From: Glycomyces arizonensis DSM 44726
GTDB taxonomy: Bacteria; Actinomycetota; Actinomycetes; Mycobacteriales; Micromonosporaceae
Direction: 5' to 3'
Assembly: GCF_000482705.1 (NCBI RefSeq)
Contig: NZ_KI519476.1
Span: 31,853 to 95,852 of the forward strand
DNA length: 64,000 nucleotides
Shown: piece after piece, positions 26,127 through 35,423 of the stretch
How positions within the stretch are numbered: position 1 is the first letter of the stretch
How the letters are laid out: every line of letters begins with the position of its first letter
The notes under the pieces: model-generated
What the model saw: the letters and a program-made list of their open reading frames with translations, nothing else
What the model was told of the DNA's origin: nothing
Database searches by the model: none
Translations under genes and position numbers: made by a program

Positions 26127-26151
26127 TCCGAACACAGGAAGGAAACCTTCT

Positions 26152-27483
26152 GTGTCATCTACGACCATACGCTATTCGACGCTGCCTGAAAACAGCCAGT
26201 CGATTAGCCTCACATCCAGCCTCACGTCCGCTCACCCACCGCAGCGCGACCCGGCACGCGAGTCTCTCGGCAGCCTTCGCCGCTCGCCCGATCCGGCCCT
26301 GCCCGTCGTCAACTTCTACGAAGCGGACCCCAAGGCAGACCCCAACACGCCCGGCGCCTACCGCTACAACCCGGACACCTACGACCCGTCCATTCCCGAC
26401 TCCGACCCGCGCTCGCCGCGCTACGAACCCCCGCACCTACGCCACCAGCCCGGCGACACCTTCGAGATCGGCGGCAAGCCCTACGATCCCCTCGACCCCG
26501 GCCCCTACGGCACCCCCGGCTGGTACCAGGACAACCGCACCGGCCGTCACCGTCGCGGCGAACTGCCCGACCCCGAGGACCCGCAGGATCCCGAGAGCCC
26601 CGAGGGCTCGGACAGACCTCCCCGGCCCTCGCAACGGCACCCGCAAAGGCCCATTCGATGGCAGGCACCGCCCACCTCCCCGTCCGAACCCGGCGACTGG
26701 TCGTCGCCTCCGATCCCCTCACCGTCCCCGCCCGTCGACGAGGGGCAACCGTCCCCCTACCGCCGCCGCTATCGCCGCTGGGACACCACTGAGTACGCTT
26801 CTGGGCTCATCTCTGGGCACGTCTCCGAGCACGCCCCCGAACACGTCTCTGAGCGCATCTCCGAACACACCTCTGGACACCTCTCCGAGACCGGCCCTCG
26901 CGGCGGCGTGGGCAGGATCGACGACGGAGACACGCTGTACCGCTTCTCGCCGCTCCGGGAGGGCGCCATGCATCGTTTCCTCGAACTCTCCCAACCGTTC
27001 CGCGACGCCCACTTCCAACCGGAGCCGCCCACGTTCGCCGCGCGCCTGCTCTGGACCCTGCATTGGTTCCTGTGGGTCGCGGCGTGCGGCCTGGTCCCAG
27101 CGCCGCGCCCACTCGCCGCCGAGCGTCGACCCATGCTCGACGCCGCCGCAATCGCCACCACAACCAACACGGCCGCCGCAGTCACCGCGGCCGCCACGAC
27201 CACCAACGCCGATATCGGCCTCGGAACTGGTATCGGCTTCACCGCCACTAGGACCGTCACCTCTGGCACCGTTGCCGCTGGAACCACCGGTACTACTAGC
27301 GCCATCGGCGCCGATCCGTCGCACTTGCACGGCACGCCTCGCCAGGAACGCTCGCACACCGCGCCAGCGGCCAAGACGTCGTACATCGCCGTCTGGGAAC
27401 GCAGCCACGATGCCCAGTTCTCCGCTCAGTTCCCCGTCCGCTTCTCCGCTCATCTCCCCGTCGCCGGAGGTGGTTTGCTGTGA
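26152..27483 (+). CDS. Unknown proline-rich protein with one hydrophobic segment
   Basis: The 443-residue protein is rich in Pro, Asp and Arg: FYEADPKADPNTPGAYRYNP and PHLRHQPGDTFEIGGKPYDP in the first half, an imperfect repeat of HVSEHAPEHVSERISEH (about 222-245), then one hydrophobic segment (LLWTLHWFLWVAACGLV, about 305-322) and an Ala/Thr-rich stretch. No known domain is recognised. The GTG at 26152 is preceded by GGAAGGAAA, a good SD; open sequence upstream to 25828 has no RBS and runs through the terminator. The stop overlaps the next start (GTGA). Confidence 0.55.
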   Translation: MSSTTIRYSTLPENSQSISLTSSLTSAHPPQRDPARESLGSLRRSPDPALPVVNFYEADPKADPNTPGAYRYNPDTYDPSIPDSDPRSPRYEPPHLRHQPGDTFEIGGKPYDPLDPGPYGTPGWYQDNRTGRHRRGELPDPEDPQDPESPEGSDRPPRPSQRHPQRPIRWQAPPTSPSEPGDWSSPPIPSPSPPVDEGQPSPYRRRYRRWDTTEYASGLISGHVSEHAPEHVSERISEHTSGHLSETGPRGGVGRIDDGDTLYRFSPLREGAMHRFLELSQPFRDAHFQPEPPTFAARLLWTLHWFLWVAACGLVPAPRPLAAERRPMLDAAAIATTTNTAAAVTAAATTTNADIGLGTGIGFTATRTVTSGTVAAGTTGTTSAIGADPSHLHGTPRQERSHTAPAAKTSYIAVWERSHDAQFSAQFPVRFSAHLPVAGGGLL

Positions 27484-28325
27484 GTTCCCGTTACGCGCCG
27501 CACCGCATCCGCGCCCGCTACCTCACCGCGCTCAACGCGCTGCCGATCCCGCTCGACCCTGCCGAGGTCACCGACCCGCCGGACCCGGCCCGGCTCACCG
27601 TGCTCGGCACCGAGACCGTCGCGGGCCGCGAGGTCCGCTTCGGCACCGTCGCCTCCGCCCCGCGCCTGTGGATGGCGCTCGGCCCGACCGGCCCACTTGC
27701 CCCAACCCCGTTGACCGGTCCACTCGGCTCGGCCCTGCCAACCGGCTCAACCGGATCTGTCGCCGTAAACGGCCTGAGCGACAGGACCGACGCGACCGGC
27801 CCGACGCGGCCAACCGGCCCGCTCGACCCCGCACCACCAACCGGCCCAACCGGATCCGTCGTCGTGACCGACACGACCGGTCCGACTCGGTCGACCGGCC
27901 CAGTCGACCCGGCCCGACCAATCGGCCCGATCCTCCCGACTGCCGCGCCCACCGTGCCCACCGCGCCCGCCATGTCCGCCGGGCCCGCCGCACCTGTCGC
28001 AACCGCTTCAACTGCTTCAGCCGCCGCGATCCCTTCAACCGGCGCGGCCGGTGAAGCCAGCACAGCCAGCGCGGCCAACACATCCAGCACAGCAGACGGC
28101 CCACTTCTCGGGTACGTGACCGGCCTCGTCGTCGGCGAACCCGCCCTGTGGGTCTGCGACGGCTCCCACCGTGACTGGGTCTTCGACGCCGCCAACTCCC
28201 GCGCGCTCAAACGCGCCGCCGTGCGCGTCTGGTTCTCCTGCATCCAGGAATTCAGGGAACCCCGGGAACCTGGGGAACCCGGTGAGTCCAGGGAACCCCG
28301 GGAATCCAGGGAATGTGAGGGCTGA
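27480..28325 (+). CDS. Unknown protein with Thr/Gly/Pro low-complexity middle
   Basis: The 281-residue protein has a folded-looking N-terminus (VLGTETVAGREVRFGTVASA), a long TGP-, PTGP- and Ala/Thr-rich middle (about 70-200) that resembles a collagen-like or stalk region, a compact C-terminal domain (LLGYVTGLVVGEPALWVCDG, RDWVFDAANSRALKRAAVRV) and a terminal Arg-Glu-Pro repeat encoded by near-identical GGGAACCCC-type units. It has no signal peptide. It overlaps the 443-residue gene by four bases and precedes copies 2 and 3 of the 147-161 residue family. Function unknown. Confidence 0.6.
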   Translation: MSSRYAPHRIRARYLTALNALPIPLDPAEVTDPPDPARLTVLGTETVAGREVRFGTVASAPRLWMALGPTGPLAPTPLTGPLGSALPTGSTGSVAVNGLSDRTDATGPTRPTGPLDPAPPTGPTGSVVVTDTTGPTRSTGPVDPARPIGPILPTAAPTVPTAPAMSAGPAAPVATASTASAAAIPSTGAAGEASTASAANTSSTADGPLLGYVTGLVVGEPALWVCDGSHRDWVFDAANSRALKRAAVRVWFSCIQEFREPREPGEPGESREPRESRECEG

Positions 28326-28327
28326 TC

Positions 28328-28813
28328 GTGAACTACACCGAACGGTCCCGGCTCTTCCGCGAGCACGCGACCGCGATGCTCCGTGGCGACCGCGCCGAAT
28401 CCCAGCGGATGGAGCGCCTCATCTACCCCGATCACTACGGGGCGCACCAGCTCTTCATCCAGACGCTGTTCATCGCCTGCATCATCGACCACTTCGGAGA
28501 GACGCTCGACCGCGCCGAGCTCGACCGCTTCATCGCACGCCTGCGCTCCGAGCGTCCCGGCGTCTCGCCGCTCAAGACCGAGGCGCTCGTCCGCGTCTTC
28601 TACGGCGAGACGCACCTCTACACCGATATCCCGCAGGTCGACCACTGGCCGTGCATGTGGACGGCGGCGCAGATGATCCTCGGCCCCAATCGCAGCGACG
28701 CCGAACTGTCCGAACTGTACGAACACGCCGAGGCGACCGGCCGCGAGATGCTCAGCGGTGTCTTCGCCGCCGGTGGGCTGTTCGGCTTCCGCGACGATGA
28801 GGAGGCACAGTGA
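28328..28813 (+). CDS. Unknown 161-residue family protein, copy 2
   Basis: A helical protein related to the products at 25342 and 28810; LKTEALVRVFYGETHLYTDI is the shared core. It has extra sequence near the C-terminus (GREMLSGVFAAGGLFGFRDD). GTG start with GAGGG eight bases upstream. It starts three bases after the preceding stop and overlaps copy 3 by four bases (GTGA). Family not recognised. Confidence 0.65.
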   Translation: MNYTERSRLFREHATAMLRGDRAESQRMERLIYPDHYGAHQLFIQTLFIACIIDHFGETLDRAELDRFIARLRSERPGVSPLKTEALVRVFYGETHLYTDIPQVDHWPCMWTAAQMILGPNRSDAELSELYEHAEATGREMLSGVFAAGGLFGFRDDEEAQ

Positions 28814-29295
28814 CGCCCGAAGAACTGCACAGGGCCGTGATCCGCGCCGTCGCGTTCCGTGACGCCGAAGGCGAGCACCGCTTGCGTATGCGCTTCCGAG
28901 GACTCGACCACGACAGCGCGGCCGATTACCTGCACGCCACCGCGATCGTGTGCCTCACGTACCGGTTGGGCGCCACCGGTCCGCACGGCGGCATCAACCA
29001 GCTGGGCGAGCCCGTCCCGCTCGACCATGCCGAACTCGGGCGCTTCATGGCCGAACTGCGCGCCGCCGGTCCCGAGTTCGGGCCGCGGCGGAACTTCCTC
29101 GAAGTCGAGGCGGTGATCCGCGGCGTCTACGGCGAGACGCACCTGCTCGAAGAGGTGAGTCCCCAGCAGCAGCACGAGGCGCTCCGGCTCGTGCTGCGCT
29201 ACCTGACCGACTCGGTGCCGGAGATCCGCGAGGACTTCGACGCCGTGATCGACAAGGCCCAGGCCATCCAGAGACACTGGCTCGTCGGCTCGTAG
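28810..29295 (+). CDS. Unknown 161-residue family protein, copy 3
   Basis: The closest visible relative of the 147-residue copy at 25342. FLEVEAVIRGVYGETHLLEE and SVPEIREDFDAVIDKAQAIQ define the shared C-terminal half, and the N-terminus has LDHAELGRFMAELR. It is the last gene of the overlapping operon 26152-29295. All three copies sit in this one locus, so local duplication is likely. Confidence 0.65.
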   Translation: MTPEELHRAVIRAVAFRDAEGEHRLRMRFRGLDHDSAADYLHATAIVCLTYRLGATGPHGGINQLGEPVPLDHAELGRFMAELRAAGPEFGPRRNFLEVEAVIRGVYGETHLLEEVSPQQQHEALRLVLRYLTDSVPEIREDFDAVIDKAQAIQRHWLVGS

Positions 29296-29424
29296 AACGG
29301 TCCGACCGAGGAGCCGGGCAGTCCTTCAGCGCCGGTTCGCGGTGGGCACGCCCTTCCCATGGCGTGCCCACCGCACCGCGATCGAGCCACTCGGGCCACG
29401 GCACATCTCGGTTACCTTGTGGGC

Positions 29425-29955
29425 ATGACGCAACTCGACCCCGCGCGTACCGCGCTCGTTCTGATCGACCTGATGCCCCGGATCGTCGGGCAACCCCTGG
29501 CACCCCGGCCCGGCAGCGCTGTCGTGGACGCCGCCCTCACCTTGGCCGCCGCGAGCCGCGAAGCGGGTGCGCCGGTCGTGGCGGTGCGCGTGGAGCGGCC
29601 CGGCGTCGCCGAGCAGCCTCCCGGCAGCGAGCTGGTCGAAGCGGTCGCGGCGGTCGCGGACGAAATCGTCGTCAAGCGCTCCATCGGCGGCTTCTACGGC
29701 ACGGGTCTGCACGAGTCGCTCCAGCGCCGCGGCGTCGACACCTTGGCGTTCGCCGGTATCGCCACCAACCTGGGCGTCGAGTCCACCGCTCGCGCCGCCT
29801 CCGACCACGGCTATGAACTCGTCTTCGTCGAAGACGCCATGGCCGCCGTGACGATCGAGGAGCATCAGGCGGCCGTCACCCTCGACTTTCCCCGGTTCGG
29901 CGAGGTGACCACGTGCGCTGAGCTCCAGTGGCGCAAGGACGCCGACGCCGCCTGA
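29425..29955 (+). CDS. Isochorismatase-like hydrolase, YecD type
   Basis: The 176-residue protein has the cysteine-hydrolase fold: ALVLIDLMPRIV with the catalytic Asp, VKRSIGGFYGTGL with Lys, and FAGIATNLGVESTARAA. In isochorismatases and nicotinamidases the last motif carries the nucleophile Cys; here it is Gly, as in E. coli YecD from memory, so the classical mechanism is not available. TACCTT lies six bases before the ATG, with no SD, suggesting a leaderless message. Confidence 0.85.
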   Translation: MTQLDPARTALVLIDLMPRIVGQPLAPRPGSAVVDAALTLAAASREAGAPVVAVRVERPGVAEQPPGSELVEAVAAVADEIVVKRSIGGFYGTGLHESLQRRGVDTLAFAGIATNLGVESTARAASDHGYELVFVEDAMAAVTIEEHQAAVTLDFPRFGEVTTCAELQWRKDADAA

Positions 29956-29976
29956 TGCGAGCGGCGGCAGTCGCCG

Positions 29977-30411
29977 TCAGCCGTTCTTGGTGTAGTCCAT
30001 GGTCATGTCGTGCTTCCACGTCGCGCCCTCGTCGTGGGACATCTCCCAGGCGCCCGCGATGGACGCGCCGTCCTCGCCTATCCGCCCGGTGAACCGCTGC
30101 CAGAAGTCCGGGTCGTGGCGCCAGAGCTTCCACACGCCGTCAGCGAGGCTCATATTGAGCTTGCGGGCCACGCCGCGAGTGTCGAAGTAGTGCATCGTGT
30201 CGGCGCCGAGCAGCGCCGTGGCGTCAGGGAAACGAGGGTGGTCGACGGTGAAGTTCAGCAGCACGAACGCCCCGTTCAGCGTCCACTCGAAGCGATGCCG
30301 TGCGGGGATCGGGTCCGGCGAGACGGCGGGGTTGCCGATCGCGACGGTCCAATCGCCGATGAGGGGCTCGAGCGCTTCCTCGTGGTGCGACTGCTGCTTG
30401 ACAGATGCCAT
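29977..30411 (-). CDS. DUF1579-like lipocalin-type protein
   Basis: The 144-residue soluble protein has the start LEPLIGDWTVAIGNP and repeated beta strands (HRFEWTLNGAFVLLNFTVDH, LGADTMHYFDTRGV), as in DUF1579 and similar lipocalin-like barrels, which bind small hydrophobic ligands. The C-terminus AGAWEMSHDEGATWKHDMTM is usual for the group. SD GAGGAGGG before ATG. It is convergent with the YecD-like gene. Confidence 0.75.
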   Translation of the reverse strand: MASVKQQSHHEEALEPLIGDWTVAIGNPAVSPDPIPARHRFEWTLNGAFVLLNFTVDHPRFPDATALLGADTMHYFDTRGVARKLNMSLADGVWKLWRHDPDFWQRFTGRIGEDGASIAGAWEMSHDEGATWKHDMTMDYTKNG

Positions 30412-30631
30412 GGCGAGCCCTCCTCGGCCGTATCGCGCGTCCGCTGCCGTCCGCGCCTTACAGAAGTAGACGACGTTCGGAGGGCGAATTCATCGGTTCG
30501 CCGCATTCCGTTTCCGGTCGGCGACTCGCCCGCCACCGATCGGTGGGGCTTGCGGGGCGGAGGGCGCTCGGGGCCTGGGGGCCGCCTCGGCCGGTGCGGG
30601 CGGCATGCGGCCCGTTGGTGACTCGAACGCC

Positions 30632-30668
30632 GGGGCCGCCGGGCGGCGCTACGCCGCCCGGCGGCCCC
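30632..30668 (-). terminator. Terminator hairpin behind the polysaccharide deacetylase
   Basis: A perfect 16-bp GC-only stem (30632-30647 with 30653-30668) closes on the loop GCTAC. It lies 36 bases after the deacetylase stop. Between it and the DUF1579-like start at 30411 no gene is seen. Confidence 0.7.
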
Positions 30669-30703
30669 TCGGTGTCACGCGTTCGGCCGCGCCCGTTCGG
30701 GCG

Positions 30704-31843
30704 TCAGACGCGGTTCCACTTCTGGTTGTCGCCGCCCCAGCAGCTGTAGAGCTGCACCGGGGCGCCGTTGCTCGAGCTGTAGACGTCCAGGCACACGTTG
30801 CCGTAGGCGCCGTTGCTGACCGAGCCGTCCGAGTTGAACGTCCACTGCTGCGCGGCCGAGCCGTTGCACGAGCTGATCTCGGCCAGCGTCCCGTTGCTTC
30901 CCGAAGGCGCGTTCAGGCATTTGCCCAGCACCTGGAGCTGCCCCGAGGTGTAGGTGAACTGCTGGTTCTGCCCCTCGTAGCACGAGTAGAGCTGCACGTC
31001 GGTGCCGTCGGTGGTGTTGCCGCCGGGCACGTCGATGCACTTCCCGGCCGAGACGCTCTGGAGCAGGACCGTGTCGCCGTCGCCCGGGTCGGTGGGGTCG
31101 CCGTCACCGGGGTCGGTGGGGTCGCCGTCGCCCGGGTCGCCGGAGCCGCCGTCCGGGGCCACGGCCCGGCCGGTCTCGGGGGAGATCATGCCCGCGCACA
31201 GCCCGCGCGACCTGAGGTTGTTCACGATCTGCGGGATCGCGTTGATCGTGGTCTGGTAGGCGTCGTGCATGAGGATCACGCCGCCGTTCTGGAGGCTGTT
31301 GGCGGCCTGGACGATCTGCGCGGTGGAAGCGCCGTTCCAGTCCTGCGAGTCGACGCTCCAGATGACCTCGGTGAGGCCGTACTGCGACTCCACCGATCGC
31401 AGCGTCCCGTTCGTCTCGCCGTACGGCGGGCGGAACAGGTTCGGCGTCACGCCCGACGCTTGCTGGATCGCCTGCTGGGTGCGGGAGATCTCCGAGGCCA
31501 TCTGCTGGGAGCTCATCTGGGTCATGTGCGGGTGGGACCACGAGTGGTTGCCCACCCACATGCCCGCGTCCACCTGGGCGCGGACCAGCGAGGGGTAGTT
31601 CGACGCGTTCTGGCCGGTGTTGAACATGGTGGCCCGCACGCCCGCGGACTGCAGGGCGTTCAGCAGGTTGGTGGTGTTGGCGGGGTTGGGGCCGTCGTCG
31701 AAGGTGAGTGCGACGTAGCCGTTGCAGGCCTGGGCGTAGGCCGGTGAGCCGGCGAACGAGACGGCCACGATCGCCACGGCCGATGCCGCGATGGCGGCGA
31801 GGACCGCGAACAGCGAGGTGACGCGGCGGCGGATGCCGTGCAT
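30704..31843 (-). CDS. Secreted polysaccharide deacetylase with ricin-type lectin domain
   Basis: The 379-residue protein has a Sec signal (1-37, ending SPAYA), a CE4/NodB deacetylase domain (about 40-215) and a ricin-B (CBM13) trefoil (about 255-379), joined by a repeated GDPTDPGDGD linker. NodB motifs are visible: LTFDDGPNP (metal Asp), HSWSHPHM (metal His pair), RPPYG and ILMHDA. It would act outside the cell on chitin, xylan or peptidoglycan amino sugars. The lectin part has the usual GNVCLDVYS...QLYSCWGGDNQKWN repeats. GGAGGG precedes the ATG. Confidence 0.93.
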   Translation of the reverse strand: MHGIRRRVTSLFAVLAAIAASAVAIVAVSFAGSPAYAQACNGYVALTFDDGPNPANTTNLLNALQSAGVRATMFNTGQNASNYPSLVRAQVDAGMWVGNHSWSHPHMTQMSSQQMASEISRTQQAIQQASGVTPNLFRPPYGETNGTLRSVESQYGLTEVIWSVDSQDWNGASTAQIVQAANSLQNGGVILMHDAYQTTINAIPQIVNNLRSRGLCAGMISPETGRAVAPDGGSGDPGDGDPTDPGDGDPTDPGDGDTVLLQSVSAGKCIDVPGGNTTDGTDVQLYSCYEGQNQQFTYTSGQLQVLGKCLNAPSGSNGTLAEISSCNGSAAQQWTFNSDGSVSNGAYGNVCLDVYSSSNGAPVQLYSCWGGDNQKWNRV

Positions 31844-32135
31844 GGGATGCCCTCCTTGGAGTGTGGTTCGGCGGGGCCGAGCCGGGGCTGGCTCGAATCC
31901 TGCCGACGGGGTCGACGCATCAGACTGCGTCGGCGATGCACTGGGGTGAGGGCCCGGGTCGCCATGAGGAGATGACGATAAATCGATGTTCGTCGATTGA
32001 ATGGACGCATTGAATTGTCCACCGAATCCGTCCGGATCGCAAGGGGCGAACCGTGAAACTCCTGTCGGGCGGCGTCGGCTCCGGACACTGCCCCCGTCTG
32101 GACCGCCCGGCGGCGAGGAGGTCTGGCGCCCGTCC

Positions 32136-33074
32136 TCAGCGGCCTCCGGGCTTGGAGGTGGACATCCACCAGTGGGCGCCGAGCCCCGACCGGTCGGTCA
32201 GGCGCGCCGAGGCCGAGGCTCGCGCCAATTCCACCGCGTAGCCGGTCGGGTCCCGGTACGCCCGCGCCAGCGGCGGCCGGTCGATCGGCAGGCCCAGCTC
32301 ACGCAGCGCCTCCCGCTGCGTCCGCGCCCGGTCGCACGGGATCGCGTCGACCGCCACATGCGCGGTGATGTCGCAGGTGCCGTCCGGAACGGGCCCCACA
32401 CCGCGGCCGTCACGGAAGCCGACGATCGTCCCCGTCTCCGGACGGTCGGCCCTGGTGTGGCCGTAGTCGATCGCCAAGACCGTTCCGGCGTCGATGCACT
32501 CGGCCAGCTCCCGCCACTTCGCCTCCCTGGGGCGCCCGATCTCGGCCCGCTCGCCGACCTGGTGAATCGGCCACCATTCGGCCAGCCACTTCGCGTCGGC
32601 GTCCTCGATCGGATCCCCCGGTCGCGTCGTTCCGACCTCGTCGACCTCCTCGTAGCGGACCTCGCCCTCCCCGTCCACCACCGCCGCATCGCACGGCACG
32701 TTGTCCAGCAGCTCGCAGGCGATCACCAAGCCTGTGACGCCCGAGGGCACGTCGGCGCGCCACGAGATGCGCTGGGGGAGGTCCTTCGGCTTCGGCCGCA
32801 GCTCCACGGCCGTCAGATGCGCCCGCTCGTCCAGCAGCGACGCCAGGTGGCCGAGCAGCTCGCCGTTCCCCGCCCCCACGTCCACCACGTCGAACGTCGC
32901 CGGTCTGCCGAGGGCCTCGTCCACCTCCCCGGCCAGACGGGCGACGGCCTCGGCGAACACCGGCGTCTGCGCGCTGGTCGAGAAGTGGTTGCGGGGCAGC
33001 TCACGGCGGTAGAAGCCGCCGGGCCCGTACAGTGCGCGCTCCATTGCGACGCTCCAGCGTGTGAACTGGGTCAT
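32136..33074 (-). CDS. MidA-like SAM-dependent methyltransferase
   Basis: The 312-residue protein resembles the MidA/NDUFAF7 family: [20 protein letters not shown] near the start matches the family's GYY...dFxTSp region, followed by the SAM-binding motif [19 protein letters not shown] and the conserved [11 protein letters not shown] (usually NEllDa.P). The mitochondrial relative methylates an arginine of complex I; the bacterial target is unknown. The ATG has TAGGGT six bases upstream. It is divergent from the DUF2520 gene. Confidence 0.82.
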   Translation of the reverse strand: MTQFTRWSVAMERALYGPGGFYRRELPRNHFSTSAQTPVFAEAVARLAGEVDEALGRPATFDVVDVGAGNGELLGHLASLLDERAHLTAVELRPKPKDLPQRISWRADVPSGVTGLVIACELLDNVPCDAAVVDGEGEVRYEEVDEVGTTRPGDPIEDADAKWLAEWWPIHQVGERAEIGRPREAKWRELAECIDAGTVLAIDYGHTRADRPETGTIVGFRDGRGVGPVPDGTCDITAHVAVDAIPCDRARTQREALRELGLPIDRPPLARAYRDPTGYAVELARASASARLTDRSGLGAHWWMSTSKPGGR

Positions 33075-33198
33075 CTTCTGACCCTAGCCGTCGTGAAAAT
33101 CGCCACTCCGGGCCTCCCGGGCTGGCGTCGCCGTATCGACGAAGCACAATTGATCCGTAAGCGACGACCGGTACCTCGAGAAGGACTGGATCAGCATC

Positions 33199-34131
33199 AT
33201 GGAGCAGCACAGCGCCGCCTCGACGCGGCCGCAGCGGACGGCGGCCAGCCGCCTCGCGGTCGGCGTCGTATCCGCCGGACGGGTCGGCTCCATCGTCGGT
33301 TCCGCCCTCCAAAGGGCCGGACACCGCATCGTGGCCGCCACGGCCGTCTCCGAAGCCTCCCGCGCCCGCGCCGCGCGCTCCTTCCCCGATGCCGAGATCC
33401 TCCCGCCCCCGGACGTCACCGCCTCGGCCGAACTGGTCGTCATCGCCGTCCCGGACGACGCCATCGCGCCGCTCGTCGCCGCCCTGCCCTTCCGGCCCGG
33501 CCAGATCGTCGTCCACACCTCCGGGGCCAACGGCGTCGGCGTCCTGCGGCCCGCCCACGACGCGGGGGCCCTCACCGCCGCGCTCGCCCCCGCCATGACC
33601 TTCACCGGCCGCGCCGAAGACCTCGAACGGCTCAGCGGGATCTCCTGGGCCGTCACCGGCGAGGCCGACGCCCGCTACATCGGCGAGGCCCTCGTCGTCG
33701 AGATGGGCGGCGAACCCGAGCACATCGGCGAGGCCGACCGCGCGCGCTACCACGCCGCGCTCGTCTACACCGCCAACCACCTCGTCACACTCGTCAACGA
33801 CACCGTCGACCAGCTGCGCGACATGGGCGTGGCCGAGCCCGAGCGGCTGCTCGCCCCGCTCGCCTCCGCCGCGCTCGACAACGCGCTGCGCCACGGCGAC
33901 GCCGGGCTCACCGGCCCCGTCTCGCGCGGCGACGCGGGCACCGTCGCCGGGCACCTCCGAGCCCTGGCCGGCACCGACATCGCCGACGCCTACCGCGCGC
34001 TGGCCCGGCGCACCGCCGAACGCGCCCTCGACTCCGGCCGGCTCGGCGCCGCCGACGCCGAAGGACTGCTCGAAGTCCTCTCCAACCCCCTTTCCAACCC
34101 CGCCCACCCCGAGGAGGAGACTCCAGAATGA
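33199..34131 (+). CDS. Rossmann-like DUF2520 protein of the pan operon
   Basis: The 310-residue protein has an N-terminal NAD(P)-binding segment [21 protein letters not shown] and a C-terminal DUF2520 helical domain with [20 protein letters not shown] and [26 protein letters not shown]. It is organised like a small ketopantoate-reductase or ProC-like dehydrogenase. Its stop overlaps the panC start by four bases (ATGA), so it is likely a pantothenate-pathway enzyme; a panE-like role is inference. Confidence 0.87.
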   Translation: MEQHSAASTRPQRTAASRLAVGVVSAGRVGSIVGSALQRAGHRIVAATAVSEASRARAARSFPDAEILPPPDVTASAELVVIAVPDDAIAPLVAALPFRPGQIVVHTSGANGVGVLRPAHDAGALTAALAPAMTFTGRAEDLERLSGISWAVTGEADARYIGEALVVEMGGEPEHIGEADRARYHAALVYTANHLVTLVNDTVDQLRDMGVAEPERLLAPLASAALDNALRHGDAGLTGPVSRGDAGTVAGHLRALAGTDIADAYRALARRTAERALDSGRLGAADAEGLLEVLSNPLSNPAHPEEETPE

Positions 34132-34958
34132 GCCTGCTCGTCCACACCCGAGACGACCTGGCACGGGCCCGAGGCGCCCTGCCGGGCCGCGTCGCCGTCG
34201 TCCCCACCATGGGGGCGCTGCACGAGGGCCACCGCGCCAACTTCCGGCGCGCGCGCGAGAGCGCCGACGCGGTGATCGCCACCGTCTTCGTCAACCCGCT
34301 CCAGTTCGGGCCCGGCGAAGACCTCGACCGCTATCCGCGCACGCTCGACGCCGACGTCGCAGTCTGCGAAGAAGCGGGCGTCGACCTCGTGTTCGCGCCC
34401 GCCGAATCCGAGCTGTACCCGCACGGGAGGGACGGCCTGACCACCGTCCACGCCGGTCCCGACGGCGACCTCCTCGAAGGCGCCTCCAGGCCCGGCTTCT
34501 TCACCGGCGTCCTCACCGTCGTCGCCAAGCTGTTCCACCTCACCCGGCCCGACGTCGCCTGCTTCGGGGAGAAGGACTTCCAGCAGCTCGCCCTCGTGCG
34601 CCGCATGGTGCGCGACCTCGACTTCGGCATCGAGATCGTGCCCGTGGCGACCGTGCGCGAAGCCGACGGCCTGGCCAAGTCCAGCCGCAACGTCTACCTC
34701 TCTGAGGCCGAGCGGGCCGCCGCGCAGGCCATCCCGCACGCCATCCGCGCCGCCCAGGGCTCGCCGGATCCGCTCGCCGCCGCCGAGAAGGTCCTCGCCG
34801 CCGAGCCCGGCCTGGCCGTCGACTACGCGGTCGTGCGCGCGGGCGACCTCGGTGAGGCCCCCGCCTCGGGGCCCGCCCGGCTCCTCATCGCCGCCAAGGC
34901 GGGCACCACCCGCCTGATCGACAACGCCGCCGTCACGATCGGAGACCCCGATGCTTAG
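34128..34958 (+). CDS. panC: Pantoate-beta-alanine ligase
   Basis: This enzyme condenses pantoate with beta-alanine using ATP to make pantothenate. The 276 residues contain [11 protein letters not shown] (HxGH-like nucleotidyltransferase motif), [30 protein letters not shown] and KSSRNVYLS, all standard PanC positions. SD GAGGAG before ATG. It overlaps both the DUF2520 gene (4 bp) and panD (8 bp), so all three form one coupled operon. Confidence 0.96.
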   Translation: MSLLVHTRDDLARARGALPGRVAVVPTMGALHEGHRANFRRARESADAVIATVFVNPLQFGPGEDLDRYPRTLDADVAVCEEAGVDLVFAPAESELYPHGRDGLTTVHAGPDGDLLEGASRPGFFTGVLTVVAKLFHLTRPDVACFGEKDFQQLALVRRMVRDLDFGIEIVPVATVREADGLAKSSRNVYLSEAERAAAQAIPHAIRAAQGSPDPLAAAEKVLAAEPGLAVDYAVVRAGDLGEAPASGPARLLIAAKAGTTRLIDNAAVTIGDPDA

Positions 34959-35412
34959 GAACATGTTCAAGTCCAAGATCCACCGCGCCACCGTCACGCA
35001 GGCCGACCTGCACTACGTCGGATCGGTGACCGTCGACGCGGACCTGCTGGAGGCCGCCGACATCCTCGACGGCGAGCAGGTCGCCATCGTCGACATCACC
35101 AACGGCGCGCGGCTGGAGACCTACACCATCGCCGGAGAGCGCGGCAGCGGCGTCATCGGCATCAACGGCGCCGCCGCCCACCTCATCGACCCCGGTGACC
35201 TGGTGATCCTCATCTCATACGCGCAGATGGAGGACGCCGAGGCGCGCGCGTACACGCCGCGCGTCGTGCATGTCAACGAGCGCAACGAGATCATCGAGGT
35301 GAACGGCGACAAGGCCGTTCCCGCGCCCGGCACCGCCGGGAACCCCGTGGCGCCGCCGCTGGCCGGGCAGGCCGCGGGCAACGCGGTGGCGACGTCACTA
35401 GCCGAGCGGTAA
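34951..35412 (+). CDS. panD: Aspartate 1-decarboxylase
   Basis: PanD makes beta-alanine for pantothenate. The proenzyme cleaves itself between Gly24 and Ser25 ([10 protein letters not shown]) to form the pyruvoyl cofactor. The barrel core ends with [16 protein letters not shown]. At 153 residues it is longer than usual because of an Ala/Pro-rich tail of about 35 residues after the core; panD tails vary in actinobacteria and the extra length probably does not affect catalysis. Confidence 0.96.
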   Translation: MLRNMFKSKIHRATVTQADLHYVGSVTVDADLLEAADILDGEQVAIVDITNGARLETYTIAGERGSGVIGINGAAAHLIDPGDLVILISYAQMEDAEARAYTPRVVHVNERNEIIEVNGDKAVPAPGTAGNPVAPPLAGQAAGNAVATSLAER

Positions 35413-35423
35413 GTTTCTTGACC

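Noticed and set aside
25955..28054. A 699-residue open frame overlapping the two proline-rich genes
   Set aside because: It is Arg/Pro/Thr-rich with no RBS, and the chosen genes have SD sequences and GTGA overlaps in another frame.
32001..34127. Long upstream extension of the panC frame
   Set aside because: The extension runs antisense to the MidA gene and out of frame with the DUF2520 gene; panC has its own SD and an ATGA overlap at 34128.
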